Made by a program: the position numbers and the translations under genes. Of a stretch of 64,000 nucleotides of DNA, positions 1 through 11,000 are shown piece after piece. The DNA is taken from the NCBI RefSeq assembly GCF_002356415.1, contig NZ_AP018338.1, positions 1,550,001 through 1,614,000 of the forward strand, given 5' to 3'. Source of the DNA: Streptococcus oralis subsp. tigurinus (GTDB lineage Bacteria; Bacillota; Bacilli; Lactobacillales; Streptococcaceae). How positions within the stretch are numbered: position 1 is the first letter of the stretch; each line of letters starts with the position of its first letter. A model generated the notes under the pieces. The model was not told the origin of the DNA and made no database searches. It saw nothing but the letters and a program-made list of their open reading frames with translations.

Positions 1-1535
1 TCTTTACCTGGGGTTCCGCTGACAAATTCATGTGTTGCCTTGTAAGTTGGTGCTGGGGTAAATTCCCAAGTGCCGACGAAGTGGGCATCCGCTCCATTGA
101 TGGTTTCTGATGCCTTGTCATAAGACTTAAAGCTCCAAGTGCCTTCTGCTGTCTTCACTTCCGTTTTACTTGGTTGAGTCGGAGTTACTTGACTACCATC
201 TTTCAATTCTGTTTGGTCTGCTGGAAGCAAGGCTTTCACTTCTTGGGGAAGGTCTTTTCCTGGCGTTCCGCTGACAAATTCATGTGTTGCCTTGTAAGTT
301 GGTGCTGGGGTGAATTCCCAAGTGCCGACGAAGTGGGCATCCGCTCCATTGATGGTTTCTGATGCCTTGTCATAAGACTTAAAGCTCCAAGTGCCTTCTG
401 CTGTCTTCACTTCTGTTTGACTTGGTTGAGTCGGAGTTACTTGACTACCATCTTTCAAGTCTGTTTGGTCTGCTGGAAGCAAGGCTTTCACTTCTTGGGG
501 AAGGTCTTTTCCTGGCGTTCCGCTGACAAATTCATGTGTTGCCTTGTAAGTTGGTGCTGGGGTGAATTCCCAAGTGCCGACGAAGTGGGCATCCGCTCCA
601 TTGATGGTTTCTGATGCCTTGTCATAAGACTTAAAGCTCCAAGTGCCTTCTGCTGTCTTCACTTCTGTTTGACTTGGTTGAGTCGGAGTCGCTTGACTAC
701 CGTCTTTCAAGTCTGTTTGGTCTGCTGGAAGCAAGGCTTTCACTTCTTGTGGAAGGTCTTTTCCTGGAGTTCCGCTGACAAATTCATGTGTTGCCTTGTA
801 AGTTGGTGCTGGGGTAAATTCCCAAGTACCGACGAAGTGGGCATCCGCTCCATTGATGGTTTCTGATGCCTTGTCATAAGACTTAAAGCTCCATGTGCCT
901 TCTGCTGTCTTCACTTCCGTTTTACTTGGCTGAGTTGGAGTCGCTTGACTACCGTCTTTCAAGTCTGTTTGGTCTGCTGGAAGCAAGGCTTTCACTTCTT
1001 GTGGAAGGTCTTTTCCTGGAGTTCCGCTGACAAATTCATGTGTTGCCTTGTAAGTTGGTGCTGGGGTAAATTCCCAAGTACCGACGAAGTGGGCATCCGC
1101 TCCATTGATGGTTTCTGATGCCTTGTCATAAGACTTGAAGCTCCAAGTACCTTCTGCTGTCTTCACTTCTGTTTTACTTGGTTGTGTTGGAGTCGCTTGA
1201 CTACCGTCTTTCAAGTCTGTTTGGTCTGCTGGAAGCAAGGCTTTCACTTCTTGTGGAAGGTCTTTTCCTGGAGTTCCGCTGACAAATTCATGTGTTGCCT
1301 TGTAAGTTGGTGCTGGGGTAAATTCCCAAGTACCGACGAAGTGGGCATCCGCTCCATTGATGGTTTCTGATGCCTTGTCATAAGACTTGAAGCTCCATGT
1401 ACCCTCTGCCGTCTTCACTTCTGTTTGGCTTGGTTGTGTTGGAGTTACTTGACTACCATTAGCCAAGTTCTTATCCGTCGCTGGAAGCAAGGCTTTCACT
1501 TCTTGTGGAAGGTCTTTTCCTGGGGTTCCGCTCAC
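1..1535 (-). repeat. Tandem 252-bp SHIRT repeats
   Basis: The motif GACAAATTCATG on the plus strand recurs at 21, 273, 525, 777 and 1029 and 1281, exactly 252 bp apart, with a diverged copy at 1533. Each unit encodes one 84-residue SHIRT domain. Neighbouring units differ at only a few positions, while the first (1282-1535) is more diverged. The array continues beyond position 1. Confidence 0.95.
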
Positions 1536-2939
1536 AAACTCATGATGTTTTTCATAAAGAAGGGCAGTGCTTACCTGATTAGAAGGAGCTGATAAATTAT
1601 CAACATGCAATGTTACAGTATTGTCAATCTTTTCAGGACCTTTTTCTTCTACTTTTTTGTTTGTAGTAGTATTATAAGTTACAATAATTTCAGCAGAAGA
1701 ATTTGCTTTTATGTATTCAGGTGTCATTTTAACAGTGACTGTCTGACCTGACTTCTCAATCGTATAGTCACGTCCTTCTTGCAGAGTCACTCCACCTGAT
1801 TCAACTTTAAGTTCTTTATAATCCAAACGCTCATCAAATTTTTGAACCATTTCAATAGATGAAGGGGCTGCTAAAATGTCCTTACCTGGAACCGGAACTT
1901 TAAACGTAGCTTTATAGGTTACATCTTGTCCTTCCTTAGCTGGAATCTCTGTAGGATCCACTGCTAGAACAGGGCTCGGATCAATTTTTTCAATATAAAG
2001 ACCAAAGACGGCCGAAGCAACCTCTGTTGATGAGTAACCAAAATTCATACTATTACTATTTGATCGAAGGGCAAAACCAGAGATATTGTTCTCAGAATAG
2101 CTACCGCTTGTAATCTGAGTTGCTACCCAAGCAGTTCGATCTCCTTGGTCTTCCTGTCTTAAAACATTGGCATTATTCATCAAACGAAGATTAACATCAT
2201 TTTGATAATCTTTAACATAGAAGGTTTCCTTCAAGTTGTTGGCATCCATTGCATCGATGTCTGTTGGCTTCATAACCAACTTCAAATCTGTCTCGGAACC
2301 ATCTGCATAACGCAACTCTGCTGTTACATCCGCATCAAGCCAAAAAGCCTTATTCATAATATAGTCATGAGCTGCATCTACATAGGGAACATTCCCAATT
2401 TCAAAAGCACTACTTTCCCATAATTCAGAAATTGAGAAAAATTCAACAGTAGATTTTTGAGCACTATTCATCTCAGATTCTGCCTGAGCAGTATTAAGAT
2501 AGTGTAGGGTTACTTTATTGAAATTTAGATAAGCATCTACTTGCTTACCATTGACTGTCCCAATATTTGTGAATTTTAGAGAAAGAGGATTTTCGAAAAC
2601 TTGATCCTGTTTTTTACTTTTATCTACTTTAAGAGTAAAGTTCTCCATCTCGCCTGGATAGGCACCACCCCAGAGATATTCATAGTGGGGATTCGATAAA
2701 TGAAACTGATCAACAGCCTGTGATTTAGATAAAACACTAAAATTGTTGATGTTCAAATTAAACTTACGAATATCCAAGGTTGAGATATCCGTTCCGTTTT
2801 TTATTTCTTCTAAAGCCGCATAAGATTGAAGCGGAAGAAGAAAAATAGAAAAAAGTAAAACGACTAGTCCGAGAAAAGCCTGTTTTTTTCTACTGAAAAT
2901 AGTAGAAAAAGGCATTCTCATGCGATATTTCCATTTCAT
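1..2939 (-). CDS. SHIRT-repeat cell-surface adhesin, C-terminal part outside the window
   Basis: The gene runs leftwards off the window, so 979 codons of the N-terminal part are seen and the wall anchor is not. The start is the ATG at 2939, preceded by a strong GGAGGT Shine-Dalgarno. Residues 1-42 form a signal peptide (basic start, hydrophobic core, SYA cleavage site). A unique adhesin-like N region follows (about 43-330), then a domain resembling isopeptide-forming fimbrial domains (about 330-465). After that come tandem 84-residue repeats containing HEFVSGTPGK, EVKTAEGTWSFKSYD and GTWEFTPAPTYKA. These match the SHIRT repeats of Streptococcus gordonii SGO_0707, where the repeat stalk projects an N-terminal ligand-binding region. 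Six complete copies and part of a seventh are visible. By analogy it should end in LPXTG, but this is not shown. It is a separate unit from the upstream adhesin operon, with its own promoter. Confidence 0.85.
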   Translation of the reverse strand, partial: MKWKYRMRMPFSTIFSRKKQAFLGLVVLLFSIFLLPLQSYAALEEIKNGTDISTLDIRKFNLNINNFSVLSKSQAVDQFHLSNPHYEYLWGGAYPGEMENFTLKVDKSKKQDQVFENPLSLKFTNIGTVNGKQVDAYLNFNKVTLHYLNTAQAESEMNSAQKSTVEFFSISELWESSAFEIGNVPYVDAAHDYIMNKAFWLDADVTAELRYADGSETDLKLVMKPTDIDAMDANNLKETFYVKDYQNDVNLRLMNNANVLRQEDQGDRTAWVATQITSGSYSENNISGFALRSNSNSMNFGYSSTEVASAVFGLYIEKIDPSPVLAVDPTEIPAKEGQDVTYKATFKVPVPGKDILAAPSSIEMVQKFDERLDYKELKVESGGVTLQEGRDYTIEKSGQTVTVKMTPEYIKANSSAEIIVTYNTTTNKKVEEKGPEKIDNTVTLHVDNLSAPSNQVSTALLYEKHHEFVSGTPGKDLPQEVKALLPATDKNLANGSQVTPTQPSQTEVKTAEGTWSFKSYDKASETINGADAHFVGTWEFTPAPTYKATHEFVSGTPGKDLPQEVKALLPADQTDLKDGSQATPTQPSKTEVKTAEGTWSFKSYDKASETINGADAHFVGTWEFTPAPTYKATHEFVSGTPGKDLPQEVKALLPADQTDLKDGSQATPTQPSKTEVKTAEGTWSFKSYDKASETINGADAHFVGTWEFTPAPTYKATHEFVSGTPGKDLPQEVKALLPADQTDLKDGSQATPTQPSQTEVKTAEGTWSFKSYDKASETINGADAHFVGTWEFTPAPTYKATHEFVSGTPGKDLPQEVKALLPADQTDLKDGSQVTPTQPSQTEVKTAEGTWSFKSYDKASETINGADAHFVGTWEFTPAPTYKATHEFVSGTPGKDLPQEVKALLPADQTELKDGSQVTPTQPSKTEVKTAEGTWSFKSYDKASETINGADAHFVGTWEFTPAPTYKATHEFVSGTPGK

Positions 2940-2958
2940 AATGTACCTCCAAAACTAA

Positions 2959-3002
2959 AAATGATTGTTTAATCATTTCAAAAGAATGTTCGTCTCATTT
3001 TA
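2959..3002 (-). promoter_or_regulatory. Promoter and 5' leader inverted repeat of the SHIRT adhesin gene
   Basis: Reading leftwards there is an extended -10 (TGTTAAAAT, hexamer at 2997-3002) without a good -35. Between it and the Shine-Dalgarno lies a perfect 8-bp inverted repeat with a 4-base loop, AAATGATT-GTTT-AATCATTT at 2959-2978. This could be an operator or an mRNA hairpin. Confidence 0.5.
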
Positions 3003-3308
3003 ACACAAAAAAAGGTAAATTAAAAGCAGATATAAAAAAATATTTACTTTTTTTATTTCCAAATTATCATTCATTCTTTCCATATACTTTAAACATCCAT
3101 CTATATATTAAAAAATGTGTTATTTTCACAAAATTGACAAGAGGTAAATTCTGTTTTGATTCATTGAATCTATCTTCATCATGTAGTGTTTATACCAGAA
3201 AACCCTCTATAAACTATACAAATAAATTAATTTTTATTTATAATTCCAAAATAAAATAAGAGTCTCTCTCTTTTAATTTAAAACGTATCAGTTTATTTTA
3301 TATTTTAT
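3003..3308. other. AT-rich intergenic stretch, nothing coding recognised
   Basis: About 300 bp between the SHIRT gene promoter and the terminator of the G5 gene. It is strongly AT-rich, has no credible ORF with a ribosome binding site, and no RNA gene was recognised. A lone TTGACA at 3133 has no partner -10. Confidence 0.5.
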
Positions 3309-3346
3309 AAAAAAGAACCCAAGAATAAATTCTGGGTTCTTTTTAT
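3309..3346. terminator. Terminator after the G5-domain gene
   Basis: Stem AAGAACCCA/TGGGTTCTT (3313-3321 with 3333-3341), flanked by an A run on one side and a T run on the other, so it can act in either direction. It ends the adhesin operon 38 bp after the G5 gene stop. Confidence 0.75.
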
Positions 3347-3383
3347 AGCTATCTCACAAAAAACTTTTGAACATTAAGATGGC

Positions 3384-4970
3384 TTAATCTTTCTTACGAA
3401 GGACAAAAGCAGCTAGACTTGCAAAGGCAAGACCGATGACTGAAAGAAGACTAGATACTGCTGTACCTGTGCTTGGTAGAGCTTTCTTATCTTGACTTGC
3501 AGTTTCTTCTTTCTTAGTGCTTTCGGCTTGGTTTCCTGTTGTTGCAGGATCCTTCTTATCACCGTTGGTTGTTGTAGAAGCTACTTTCTTAGTTCCTACT
3601 TCAACGATCTCATCTACGGCTGGAGTTGTGATTGTGTTTGATTTCTCAACACGACCTGTCTCTTTTCCATCTGTGTAGGTAACTGTGTAAACAATAGTGC
3701 GAACACCTTTCTTACCAGCTGTTTTTACTTGACGAGTCCCTTCTGGAAGTTCAGGATTTGTAATTTCCTTAGTTTGGAAGTCTAATTCTTCTGTTTTCGT
3801 CTCTTCCTTAGTCGTTACTACTGGAGCTACTACTTTCTTAGTTCCAACTTCAACAATCTCATCTACTGCTGGAGTTGTGATTGTGCTGGATTTCTCAACA
3901 CGACCTGTTTCTACTCCGTCTGTGTAGGTAACTGTGTAAACGATAGTGCGAACACCATTTTTACCAGCTGTTTTCACTCGGCGAACACCTTCAGCTAAGA
4001 GTGCATTTTCAACCTCACGAGTCTGAAAGGCAACTTCTTCTGTCTTCGTTTCTTCCTTAGTGGTTACAACTGCTTTGGCACCTGTATAGGTAATCTTGTT
4101 TTTTGCAGCTTTCTTAGTCTTGCGTGAAACTTCTTTACGAGATGTTTCAACGCCATCCACTTTTGTCACTTCATAAGTGACTTCATCGATACCTTCTTCA
4201 CCTTCTTCAACACGCGTTTGACCTTTATCCAGTGCTGGGTCTACTTTCGTTTCTTCTTTGAAAGCAACTTTTTCCTCCACAGTCACTGTTTCTTTGGTTT
4301 CAACACCTGTTTTCTTAGTTCCAACTTCGATGATTTCTTCTACTGGTTCTTTGGTAACCTTCTCGCTCTTCTTCGTGCGAGCTGTTTCTTTACCATTGGT
4401 CAGAGTGATATCCCAAGTAATTGTCTTCTCACCATTAACACCTGCCTGCTTAACATTGCGTGTTCCTTCTGGAAGGACTGCATTGTTTTCTGTCCGAGAT
4501 GGGTAAGGAATCTCTTCAGTAGTTGTGATTTCTTGATGCTCAACTTTTGGCTCTGCTGGTTGGGCTGGCTTGCCAGACAAGAGGGCCTCTGCTTTCGCTT
4601 TCAAGGTATTGTAGCGAGCTTCAAGCGCCGCAAAACTTTTTTGACCTTCTGGACTCTTCATTGCATTCTTTGCAGTCTCAAAAAAATTCTTTGCTTCTTC
4701 TACATCACCCTCTAGGAGTTCTTTATTATCCTCATCTGGACTATCTGTAAAATCCTTAATTGAAGATTCTATACTATCAAGCATTCTTTTGAATGTATTT
4801 GCAATACTTCGCTCTTGTCCATCTGGAATTTCTTCATCTTCCGCTGGTGTCTCTTCCGCATGCACCGTTGGAATTTGATACAAGTCGGGAGCTACATGAT
4901 AAGTGGCTACTCCAAGTGCATTTAAAGCAAGTATTGAAATCCCTAACTTTAATAATTTTTTTCTACTCAT
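3384..4970 (-). CDS. LPXTG-anchored G5-domain surface protein
   Basis: A 528-residue wall-anchored protein. The signal peptide covers about residues 1-38, and a charged, probably helical region spans about 40-140. Four G5-type domains follow at about 146-222, 223-303, 304-384 and 385-465. The last two are near copies, sharing VKTAGKxGVRTIVYTVTYTDG. The sorting signal is LPSTG at residue 498, a hydrophobic stretch and RKKD. G5 domains occur in streptococcal surface enzymes and are linked to carbohydrate binding and biofilm adhesion. No catalytic domain is present, so this looks like a pure binding or stalk protein. The start has an AAGGA site 7 bp upstream. The gene lies 75 bp downstream of the giant VWA adhesin, with no terminator seen between them, so co-expression is likely. 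Confidence 0.85.
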   Translation of the reverse strand: MSRKKLLKLGISILALNALGVATYHVAPDLYQIPTVHAEETPAEDEEIPDGQERSIANTFKRMLDSIESSIKDFTDSPDEDNKELLEGDVEEAKNFFETAKNAMKSPEGQKSFAALEARYNTLKAKAEALLSGKPAQPAEPKVEHQEITTTEEIPYPSRTENNAVLPEGTRNVKQAGVNGEKTITWDITLTNGKETARTKKSEKVTKEPVEEIIEVGTKKTGVETKETVTVEEKVAFKEETKVDPALDKGQTRVEEGEEGIDEVTYEVTKVDGVETSRKEVSRKTKKAAKNKITYTGAKAVVTTKEETKTEEVAFQTREVENALLAEGVRRVKTAGKNGVRTIVYTVTYTDGVETGRVEKSSTITTPAVDEIVEVGTKKVVAPVVTTKEETKTEELDFQTKEITNPELPEGTRQVKTAGKKGVRTIVYTVTYTDGKETGRVEKSNTITTPAVDEIVEVGTKKVASTTTNGDKKDPATTGNQAESTKKEETASQDKKALPSTGTAVSSLLSVIGLAFASLAAFVLRKKD

Positions 4971-5045
4971 TATTTTTTCCTTATCACTTTCAATATACAG
5001 TAAGGAGAAGAGTAAAATTTTCTACTCTCCTCTTACTATATGATA

Positions 5046-8000
5046 CTAACGTTTAGCTTTACGCTTCCAAACTAGAAGTCCAGCAAGTCCTAGAGTAAGG
5101 GCTGCAAGTACTCCAAAGATTGAAGAAGCTTCAGAACCTGTATTTGGCAATGTTTTCTTAGGTTCTTCAGGAGGAACGGTTCCTCCTGGCGGCGGAGTTT
5201 GTGGTTCTTCTGGTGTTGGTGGTGTCGGTGGAGTTTGTGGTTCTTCTGGTGTTGGTGGTGTCGGTGGTGTCGGTGGAGTTGTCGGTGGAGTTTGTGGTTC
5301 TTCTGGTGTTTGTGGTGTTGGCGGGAACACTACAACCTTGTTGGTAGGCTTTGGATTGTGGTTAAAGCTTACTTTAGCTGTATTAGGAACACCCTTAGCG
5401 AATTGTGCAAAATCTGTTCCTTCTTTGAAGTTAGTGTAAAGTACAAGACGTACGGTACTTCCCTTCAAGGCTTCAAGAACATCCTTGTCGCTGATTTCAA
5501 AAGTCACAAGATTGCTAGTTTCATCGTAAGTAACAGTAGCAACTGCTTCTAAATCTTTACCTACTAATTCACCGCGGTCATTTGAAACTTTAGACAATTT
5601 ATCAATAGCTGCTTGAAGCTTGGTTTGAGCTTCTTTTAGTTTCTTGATTTCATTTTCAAGTTTCTCTTGTTGTTGTTTCTTATCAGCTGGTGCCAATTCT
5701 GCTTCTTTTTCAGCTGGCGCTTGAAGCTTAGCCAAGTTTTCTTCAGCTGCTTTCAACTCTGCTTCCAAGCTTGCAAGATCTTGACTTGGCTCACTAGTTG
5801 CAGGTTTCTTATCTTCTGTTTCAGAAGAATCAGATGTAGCTGGTGTTGTCGCTTCTGCTGGTTGAGCTGGTTGTGATGCTTTAGCCGCTTCCAACTTCGC
5901 TTTCAATTCAGCTACTTTAGCTTCCGCCGCCTTGAGTTCTTCCTTCTTACCAGTCTCTGTTGAAGTCTCTTCTGTTGACTTACCTGTCAAAGCTTTGAGT
6001 TCTTTCTCTGCCTGTTCAAGTTGGGCTTGAAGAGTTGCTTTGATCTTGTCAAACTGAGCGTTTTCAACTTTAAGAGCGATACGGTCTTTGTTGACTTTCA
6101 AGACTGAATTGATTTCATCCGTGATTGTGAAGCTAGTCAAGTCTGTCTTGATAAGACGACCGTATTGATCCTTCTTAGCATTTCCGTTTTCATCTACTGG
6201 ATCTGTTGGAACCGGTGTAGTGATATCGAATCGGAAGGTATCAAAAGCGTTTGGCAAGCGGTATTCTCCACCAGGTTTAGATCCATCTTCTGGTCCAACA
6301 GACTTAGCTGGTTCACCTGGTGTTGGATCTGTTGGTTTTTCTGGGTCACGCGGTTTCACCGTTACTGGTTTCGTTTCCTTGTTACCAGATTGACTATTCG
6401 CATCCTTGAAGTTTACAGTTGCCTTGTTTGGTACCAATCGGTTCGTGTAAGCACTCAAATCACTATTAGCTTTGAGCTTAGCTGGGATATACAATTGGAT
6501 TTCTTTGAAACCTTTCAATCGAGCGAAATCTTTCACTTTCACAGTGACTGTATTTCCTTCAACACTTGTTTCAAGGGCACCATTTGCATCACGTCCATCT
6601 ACATAAGCTACTGGTGTATCAGCGATTGCCAAGACCGGTTCAAGTGTATCTGTGACTGTGAACTCTTTGTACTTATCAATATCTTTTGGCAAAGTGGTAT
6701 TGACATTATACATGTATGGTGCGTCGTATTCCACATCCAAGTGGTCCAAGGTACGGTTAATCTTCTTAGAAATTTCTGGTTCTGGTTCTTTTGGAACAAT
6801 TACCGGAACTTTATTCGAATCTTTGTGTAGCCCTGGTTTGTGTGGGAACTTCGCATCATAAGAAGCTGTATTTGGAACAGTGAATCCACGATCTGTTAGA
6901 TATGGACTTAAATCAGCTCCCGCTTTAATCTTAGCGTCGAACGTTAATTCAACTGCTTGACCACCATTTGCTTTGACTTGGTCTTCTGTAAGCGTCAAGG
7001 TAATGGTTTGTCCCTCTACCTTGATTTGGCTAGCGTCAAGCGCTTGACCATTCAATTTAGCACTTGATGTTCCTGCGAACTCAAGAACGTCTACTAGGGT
7101 ATCTGTGACTGAGAAGGCTGTCGCATCTTGCGCTACTGTTGTTTTCACGTTGTAAGTGAAGACTTGATCGCGTTTATCAAGAGTTTCAGCTTCTTTGCCG
7201 TTCACATCTTTCTTGATTTCTGGCTCTTCTGGAGTCGGTGGCGTTACTGGAACTTCATTTGAATCCTTAGTGAAGCCTGGTTTGTTTGGAAGATCTGCTC
7301 TGTAAGCTGCCTTGTTCGGAACTTTCACAGTCTTATCTTCTGATAGGTAAGCAGACAAGTTAGCGCCGGCTTTAATCTTAGCGTCGAACGTTAATTCAAC
7401 TGCTTGACCACCATTTGCTTTCACTTGGTCTTCTGTAAGGGTCAAGGTAATCGTTTGGCCTTCTACCTTGATTTGACTTGCATCAAGAGCTTGACCATTC
7501 AAGGTCGCACTTGAAGTTCCTGCGAATTCAAGAACGTCTACGAGTGTATCTGTGACTGCGAAGGCTGTCGCATCTTGCGCTACACTTGTTTTCACGTTGT
7601 AAGTGAAGACTTGATCGCGTTTGTCAAGAGTTTCAGCTTCTTTGCCATTCACATCTTTCTTGATTTCTGGCTCTTCTGGAGTCGGTGGCGTTACTGGAAC
7701 TTCATTTGAATCCTTAGTGAAGCCTGGTTTGTTTGGAAGATCTGCTCTGTAAGCTGCCTTGTTCGGAACTTTCACAGTCTTATCTTCTGATAGGTAAGCA
7801 GACAAGTTAGCGCCGGCTTTAATCTTAGCGTCGAATGTTAATTCAACTGCTTGACCACCATTTGCTTTGACTTGGTCTTCTGTAAGCGTCAAGGTAATGG
7901 TTTGTCCCTCTACCTTGATTTGGCTAGCGTCAAGCGCTTGACCATTCAATTTAGCACTTGAAGTTCCAGCGAACTCAAGAACGTCTACTAGGGTATCTGT

Positions 8001-11000
8001 GACTGAGAAGGCTGTCGCATCTTGCGCTACTGTTGTTTTCACGTTGTAAGTGAAGACTTCATCACGTTTCGCGAGCGTTTCTTCTGCCTTACCGTTAACA
8101 TCTTTCTTGATCTCTGGCTCGTCTGGTGTTGGAGGCGTTACCGGGACTTCGTTAGAGTCCTTGTGCACTCCTGGTTTGTGTGGGAAGCTTGCGTCATAAG
8201 AAGCCTTATTCGGAATCTGTGTACGACCGTCTTCCTTCACATACGCAGACAAGTTAGCACCGGCTTTGATCTTCGCGTCGAATGTTAATTCAACTGCTTG
8301 ACCGCCATTGGCTTTCACTTGGTCTTCTGTAAGGGTCAAGGTAATCGTTTGGCCTTCTACCTTGATTTGACTTGCATCAAGAGCTTGACCATTCAAGGTC
8401 GCACTTGAAGTTCCTGCGAATTCAAGAACGTCTACGAGTGTATCTGTGACTGCGAAGGCTGTCGCATCTTGCGCTACACTTGTTTTCACGTTGTAAGTGA
8501 AGACTTGATCGCGTTTGTCAAGAGTTTCAGCTTCTTTGCCATTCACATCTTTCTTGATTTCTGGCTCTTCTGGTGTTGGAGGCGTTACTGGAACTTCGTT
8601 CGAATCCTTGTGGTATTTTGGATTATGATCAATATCATAAGAAGCCTTATTCGGAATCTCTGTCTTACCATCTTTATTCACATAAGCGGATAAGTTGGCA
8701 TTATCTCTAATCTTAGCCTTGAAATTCACTTCAATAGACTTACCAGCATCTGCTTTTACAGAAGCTTCTGTAAAGGCAACTTTGATCACTTGGCCAGAAA
8801 GTGTCACTGTCGCCTTCGATCCTGCATCCTCACCATCAAGTTTAACAGTAGCTGAAGCATTCTCACCAACAAATTCTAAAACTTCTTTCAACTCGTCTGT
8901 CATCTCAAACACAGTTGCGCTGGCAGGCATTGTTGTTTTCAAAGTATAAGTAAATTCTTCATTACGTTTTGCAAGATCGTAACGTTCTGCTCCGTTTACT
9001 TCCTTCTTAAGCTCTGGAGTAGTGGTTGGTGGTGGTGTAACTGTAACTGGTTTTGATTCTTTCTTAGAATCAGGATTATCATTAATGATGTAGCTAGCAG
9101 TATTTGGTACTACCGGCTTGTCTTTTGATTCATTTGGATAAGCCGCTAAGAGTGCATCAAAGGTAATGCCTTCCTTCACCTTAGCCTTAAATGAAACTTG
9201 TACAGCTTTACCAGCATATTGTTTCACTTGATCTTTTCCAAATGTGACCATCAAACGTTGACCTTCTGTTGTTACAGTGAGGTCTTGAACAGCTTGGCCA
9301 TCAACAGTGACCGTTGCTTCTCCTTCAAATGCCAATTCTTTGACGATATCATCTGAAATGGTGAATGTATCTGCCACATGTGGAACCGTTGAGTCAATCG
9401 TATACGTGAAGACTTCTGATAACTTACCAAGATCTGCGTGTTCCTGACCATTCACTTTCTTAGTGATTGGTGGTGGAGTAACTGTAACCGGCTTGGTTTC
9501 TTTCTCACCTTGTTGGTCATTCTTGTTAGTGTATGTAATCTTAGCTTTGTTCTCAATAGATGGAACAGTTGAGCCTTTCTTCACTTTGGCATGAATCACG
9601 AGCTCTACTTCTTGGTTACCGTAGTCACCCGCATTCGCAAAATCCTTCATCGTTGCAGTCACGGTTTGACCTTGAACTGTTACATCGAAGAATTTCGCTG
9701 CAGCTCCCTTGATTTCAGCTTGACCTGGAGTCAAGTTCTCATCCAAGGTATCCGTTACAACGAAGGACTTGTACGTTGTAATATCATTTGGCAATTTCGC
9801 TTTGATATTATAAGTAAAGTCGGTTTCTGCACCGATTGTTGCCTCTGTCAATGTTTCGTTGATTTTCTTATCAACACCTGGTTCTGATGGAGGCGTTACG
9901 GTGACTGGTTTCGTTTCTTTTTCTCCGCTATGATCGTTCTTATCTGTGAAGCTGAACTTCGCAGTATTTGGAATGTTGATACGAGTCACTCCATCATTGA
10001 TCTTAGCCGGAATAATCAATTCAACTTCTTGACCAGCAAGGTCTGTAGCGTTCGCAAAGTCCTTCATCGTTGCAGTCACGGTTTGACCCTCAACTGTTAC
10101 ATCGAAGAAGGCTGCAGCTGCTCCTTTGATAACTGGTTTGCTTGAAGTTTCATTGATAACTGACAAATCTCCTTCAAGTGTATCTGTAATCACAAATTTC
10201 TTGTAATCTGTAATATCGGTTGGAAGTTTTGTCTTGATGTTGTAGTTATACGCTTGACCTGTCGCGATATCTAAGTGATCAAGGGTTTCATTGATCTTCT
10301 TCGTTACAGGAGGTGGCGTTACAGTGACAGGTTTCGTTTCAACTTCTTTCTCTACATTATTCTCATTTGTAAAGGAAATAGAAGCCTTGTTTTCAATGGT
10401 TGTACCTGTCACACCATTTTTAACTTTTGCAGGAATGACTAGTTCAACAGTTGAGTATTTTGCAAGTTCACCAAACTGACCATCCTTCACCGTTGCCGTA
10501 ATTTCTTGGCCATTGGTGTGGATATCAAAGAGGGCAGCTGCAGAACCTTTAATACTTACGTCACCTGCAAGTTCCAAATTAGCATCCAGTGTATCACGAA
10601 TCACAAATTTCTTGTAATTAGCAACATCACTTGGCACAGCTGTTGTAATGTTGTAGTTGTATGGTTGTCCATCAAATGTTTGGAATGTATCCAAGTTTTC
10701 ATTAATCTTCTTATCAATAGAAGGTTCTTTTGGTTTTGGTGGTGTAACCGTTACTTTATTCGATGTTTTCTTGATATCATTCAAGGCAACATCTGCCGTG
10801 TTAGGTACTTTAATTTGACCATCTTCCTTATATTTAGAAAGGTCAGCACCCGGACGAATCTTAGCCTTGAAGGTCAATTCAAGGTATTGAACATCTTTAG
10901 TTTTACGACGACTTACCTTACGTGAGATTTTTTTAAGTTGAGTTTTATCAAGAGTCAGTGAAACAGTTTGGCCTTCAACTTTTGTAGCAGTTTTCAACTC

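Noticed and set aside
174..1370. Series of similar 62-65 residue plus-strand ORFs
   Set aside because: They are antisense shadows of the 252-bp SHIRT repeats, recurring with the same period and lacking ribosome binding sites.
1..1535. Regular repeats resembling a CRISPR array
   Set aside because: The 252-bp units are contiguous and code in frame for SHIRT domains; there are no short repeats with unique spacers.
3133..3160. TTGACA at 3133 as a rightward promoter
   Set aside because: No -10 at a workable distance and no plus-strand gene downstream.
4218..4715. Plus-strand ORF of 165 codons
   Set aside because: Cysteine/phenylalanine-rich translation opposite the G5 gene; low-complexity antisense of Lys/Glu-rich coding sequence.
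6165..6830. Plus-strand ORF of 221 codons
   Set aside because: Antisense of the giant adhesin, no Shine-Dalgarno, composition of a shadow frame.
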